Source: Steinernema hermaphroditum (Eukaryota > Nematoda > Chromadorea > Rhabditida > Steinernematidae). Taken from it: a DNA stretch of 64,000 bases. A program made the position numbers and the translations under genes. Under the pieces are notes generated by a model, which made no database searches, was not told where the DNA came from, and saw only the letters and a program-made list of their open reading frames with translations. Within the stretch, counting starts at the first letter, position 1; each line of letters opens with the position of its first letter. Location: positions 16,430,001 to 16,494,000 of the forward strand of contig CM059622.1 in NCBI GenBank assembly GCA_030435675.1, in the 5' to 3' direction. Shown one piece after another: positions 60,967 through 64,000 of this stretch.

Positions 60967-61239
60967 CCTCAAGTGGAAGTAAACGGATTCGAAACGCACA
61001 GAGTGTTTACGGGTATTCCTAACTCATTCATCTCTTTTCCCTGGGAGAACATCTGTGCCTCCGCTCAAAGACCTTTGTTCCCTTCCTCCGATGTTTGTTG
61101 AGTGAGTGCCGGCAGAGATAAATCAAGTCAAGGGATGGACCTGTTGCTTAGAGCCGATCGCACGTCGATTCATGAATATCATTCAGATCAAGAAGCATTT
61201 TATATAATAAAAAAAATAAAGACATTGTCACGTTTCCAA

Positions 61240-62146
61240 CTATTCAATGGCGCTCAGGATTCCTTCAACGTCTTCGATCAAATCGCTGATGTCGCTCTCC
61301 CCACCTGCCTCTCCCAAGAATATCTCGAAATTCATTCTTTCCATGAGCCTCGCACACTTCGCACTCTTCTCAGTGGAATCGGTGCAGTCGGGAAGATCAC
61401 TCGGATAGCGGAACAGGTCTTGGTACGCTTTGAAGACCGTATTAGCGACTAAAAAATCTGTTTCGATCTTTAATGTAACCGTTACGATACGTGAAGCCTC
61501 GGCGGTTAGTTGTGGGAAGATCCGCTCGAGCTCGTCTCTGTTTTCCTGAGGCCAAGAAAGATAGTACCAGATGAGCATTGGCCCACGACCAAACCGATTC
61601 TTGTGCTCCGGGTAGGTCATCAGCAAATAGGTCTAGATGTTGTGAGATAAATTTGGTCCTTTGTGCGAAAATTACGTTAGCGATGTATCGTTTTGTCGAG
61701 ATGGAAAGGTCCTTTAGACGACGACAAAGTCCCTGTAGAGCAGCTTCCATACGCCTGTAGAAATCTGGATGCAACTTCGTGAACATAATCGACAGGGTCT
61801 CAATGGCGCTGAAACTCATGTTACCGCGCTGGAGGTCCGTGCCGAAGACGGACAGAAATTTGACTGCTTCGTAGTCGTCGATGGCCGTCTGAGCAAAAGT
61901 ACGGTAACGCATAGATCATAAGGAACCCACATTTAACAGAAAACTTCTGATTTCGTCGGGCACAAAGGCGGTATCGGTGTTATTTAGCTTTTCTTTGAGT
62001 GCAGCCAGAACATATTTGAATGTTTGAATAGATACATAGCCACTTTTGCGTTGTAATTTTTGATAATCTGTCCGATTCTGAACAATATAGTGCGGCGCAG
62101 CAAGGGATACAGCTATCAGGATACAAAGCAATAGCGCTGTTTTCAT
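61240..62146 (-). CDS. Secreted protein B, paralogue of A
   Basis: Exons 62146-61931, 61888-61676, 61632-61491 and 61448-61240 give 259 residues with the same three intron positions and phases as protein A (0, 0, 1). The signal peptide is MKTALLLCILIAVSLAA. Shared strings include YYLSWPQENRDELERIFPQL, the STK-RYIAN segment before intron 2 and the two late cysteines (LPDC...AKC). The last intron is 42 bp, a multiple of three, so retaining it would keep the frame open. The C-terminus has an extra acidic tail (GGESDISDLIEDVEGIL) absent from A. Sequence identity to A is low outside the core, so the duplication is old or fast-evolving. Confidence 0.8.
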
Positions 62147-62472
62147 CCTGAAAAAGAGACATGGATCAAAGTTCGCCGCAGGACTATTTGTCGCAGGCCC
62201 GAATCCTATTGTTATATAATGGGTCCTGTGGAGTTATTTATCCTCAAAATCCCTCCCTCTATGTTTACTCTCAAGCACACCTGTTTAATGGACTCACGGG
62301 ATAAGCTTCTGGGAAATATTTTCGTTGTATGAGGAAGACAATACATTCGACATCTCAAAGAAAACTTTACTTGGTGCATTCCACACGTTTTGGGGTCCAA
62401 ACGCTGTATTTATTTTTGTTTCGTCACTTAGAGCGAAAAACGCTACAAAGTGATTCGTGAAAATAAAAAAAA

Positions 62473-62543
62473 TGCATCGGCCGGGAATCGAACCCGGGCC
62501 GCCCGCGTGGCAGGCGAGCATTCTACCACTGAACCACCGATGC
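62473..62543 (-). tRNA. tRNA-Gly (anticodon GCC)
   Basis: Minus-strand GCATCGG...CCGATGC forms the acceptor stem with discriminator A. The A box is TGGTTCAGTGG, the anticodon loop CTGCCAC (GCC), the B box GGTTCGATTCC. A T-run follows in AATGCA/TTTTTT downstream on the minus strand. Typical and intact. Confidence 0.95.
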
Positions 62544-62639
62544 TCAACCTTGCAGATTAGTGGGAGTGGATATCCCCGCAGGGATATGTCTTGCGCAAAA
62601 GAGTGGGACAAAAACAGAAGATATGGGTCATTTTCCATC

Positions 62640-62711
62640 GCGTCTGTGGTGTAATGGTCAGCATGGTTGCCTTCCAAGCAATCGACAGGGGTTCGATTCC
62701 CCTCAGACGCA
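62640..62711 (+). tRNA. tRNA-Gly (anticodon TCC), second copy
   Basis: Identical over all 72 bases to the tRNA at 59587, with unrelated flanks apart from the T-rich terminator (ACTTTTTG). It lies about 100 bp from, and divergent to, the GCC tRNA. Confidence 0.95.
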
Positions 62712-62894
62712 TTACTTTTTGACTCGATTTCGTCTTTTCGTTTCGAAGTGAACGGGACATTCCCGAACGATTTGAAGAATTCACTTCGTGAGGAGAGCTG
62801 TTATCCGAAATTTTGTTAGCTTCTGACTGACAACTCTATTGAACCATGCTCTTGATTTATTGGTCTTCTGATTGGTTTAGCACAAAGAAAACAT

Positions 62895-63536
62895 TCAATT
62901 TCCATATCGATAGGCGTTGAGTATTCTTTCCAAGTGTCTCATAATGTCTTCTCGAGCCTCTCGGGAAAGGTATGAGCCGTCCAAGCGTCCAGCAATTAGG
63001 CCATCGGCCATAAGGAAGGCTGTATTATGTTGCACGCTGCTTTGGAACAGGGCTTCTTCATATTCTTCGTCGAGGAGGACGTGATCACAATGCCTGCGCA
63101 GCTCGTCCTGTACTCTTTCATGCTGCTTGATTATCTCTTCTTTACGCTTCAGCGCCATTTTCAGGGCCTTCACTATCTTCGTATGATCTTCTAGGTCCTT
63201 CCTAGTCGTTTCGCGGAGCTTTGTGTTCTCCTCCCTCAGGTTTAGGATCTGCTTGTAAGCCAGATTAAAGCTGCGACTCATTCTTCTGCCGAGAACCTCT
63301 ATCTCCTCCAAAAGAGCCTCGTTGGCCATCCTGTGTTCGTCATGGAAACTTCTGAAGTATCCACATTGCTGAGGAAAGTCAGCTTTCTGGACCAACGCGT
63401 CCATGGTCGCGTGTACCCTGGACATGCACTCATTCTGGCGTTCGATGGTACAGCGAAGCTTCTCGTTTTCCGTCAAAAGCTTCGCGTTTCTTCTGTTGGC
63501 TTCGTTAAGAAGAACGCACAGGGTTTCTGTGTCCAT
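62895..63536 (-). CDS. Coiled-coil protein, single exon
   Basis: An intronless frame of 213 residues from MDTETLCVLLNEANRR. Most of it is predicted coiled coil: NAKLLTENEKLRCTIERQNE, then LALREENTKL-like heptads (LNLREENTKLRETTRKDLED) and KALKMALKRKEEIIKQHERV. The C-terminus is a short helical domain (REDIMRHLERILNAY). The frame stays open 31 codons upstream with a hydrophobic leader starting at 63629, so a longer form with a signal anchor cannot be excluded. The family is not recognised. Lack of introns is unusual here and could reflect retroposition. Confidence 0.65.
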   Translation of the reverse strand: MDTETLCVLLNEANRRNAKLLTENEKLRCTIERQNECMSRVHATMDALVQKADFPQQCGYFRSFHDEHRMANEALLEEIEVLGRRMSRSFNLAYKQILNLREENTKLRETTRKDLEDHTKIVKALKMALKRKEEIIKQHERVQDELRRHCDHVLLDEEYEEALFQSSVQHNTAFLMADGLIAGRLDGSYLSREAREDIMRHLERILNAYRYGN

Positions 63537-64000
63537 ATTTTGTGCTAAGATAAATGCCTTAATCCAGATGTTGCTTAAATGCAACAAAACTATGATGCAG
63601 CGCTTAATAAAAAAAGCGATGCTTTTCATCTTTCAATGCCTTCCTAGGCGTTTCACAGAGTCTACACCTAGTTTTTGCTTGTTTACAGACCGCAAATCCC
63701 GACCGCTCCTTTCCACACAGTTCAAAATAAATGAAAGCTCTCAAGCAGTTGCATTTTGCACGATACGATGTGAATCGTGCGGTCGTATTTTCGCTATTGT
63801 CTGTTACAGACTCGGTCCCACCACGAAATGAGTGCGAGGCACAAAAAAAAGTGTAGTCTACGGTCTGTGGTCAGCCGGAAGTTGAAACTGGCACGGGTCT
63901 CAGCGCGATTTGCTAAGAAAGTACGGGTCAGGGGGCTCAGCAACGGGTGTTGCGTCATCTTGCCTGACAGTTCAGCATTTATCTTGCCTTCCTGAACTGT
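63537..64000. other. Right edge, nothing recognised
   Basis: Holds the upstream region of the coiled-coil gene. Short frames to the window end have no motif. Confidence 0.35.

Overview
This window is eukaryotic nuclear DNA and reads as nematode. The support is: nematode-only chemoreceptor families (one Srx-type and two Sra/Sre-type seven-transmembrane receptors), very short introns (about 40-60 bp) with TTTCAG/TTTAG-type acceptors, several start codons sitting 0-13 bp after a pyrimidine-AG acceptor as expected for spliced-leader trans-splicing, a MATH/BTB gene and nematode-style secreted aspartic proteases. A free-living or necromenic clade V nematode (for example a diplogastrid such as Pristionchus) would fit, but the species cannot be proved from the sequence. 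Splice sites below were placed by hand from GT/AG, reading phase and family conservation.

Layout. 0-15 kb: repeats and a broken duplicate of a receptor first exon; an intact Srx receptor (3.5-4.7 kb); two tail-to-tail aspartic protease paralogues (6.7-11.0 kb) plus a relic of a third; a damaged MATH-BTB gene (12.1-13.0 kb); and, immediately upstream of it, a remarkable foldback element (13.18-14.06 kb) whose two 304-bp arms are each built of 17 collinear copies of a 16-17 bp GCGCGC-containing unit. 14-27 kb: no recognisable host gene; MITE-like elements, tRNA-headed SINE-like copies, Tc1/mariner fragments and dispersed repeats. 27-44 kb: two paralogous Sra/Sre-type receptors with giant first introns, and between them a small secreted protein gene. 

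44-59 kb is the gene-dense housekeeping part: methionine aminopeptidase 2, a 71-residue conserved-looking basic protein, two divergent PROPPIN (Atg18/WIPI-like) paralogues that flank an unrecognised secreted protein gene, a three-finger C2H2 protein, the U4/U6 snRNP protein Prp4 and RNA polymerase II subunit RPB3. 59.5-64 kb: three glycine tRNA genes, a pair of paralogous secreted proteins of unknown family with identical intron positions, and a coiled-coil protein.

The genes are not organised as one pathway. The window is a mix of rapidly duplicating environment-facing families (receptors, proteases, secreted pairs) in repeat-rich DNA and a compact block of core expression genes (RPB3, Prp4, MetAP2, tRNA-Gly). 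The strongest unusual signals are the 17+17-unit foldback element, the altered FRRG lipid-binding motif shared by both PROPPIN paralogues, and the repeated presence of Pol III A/B-box tRNA-like heads in dispersed repeats.
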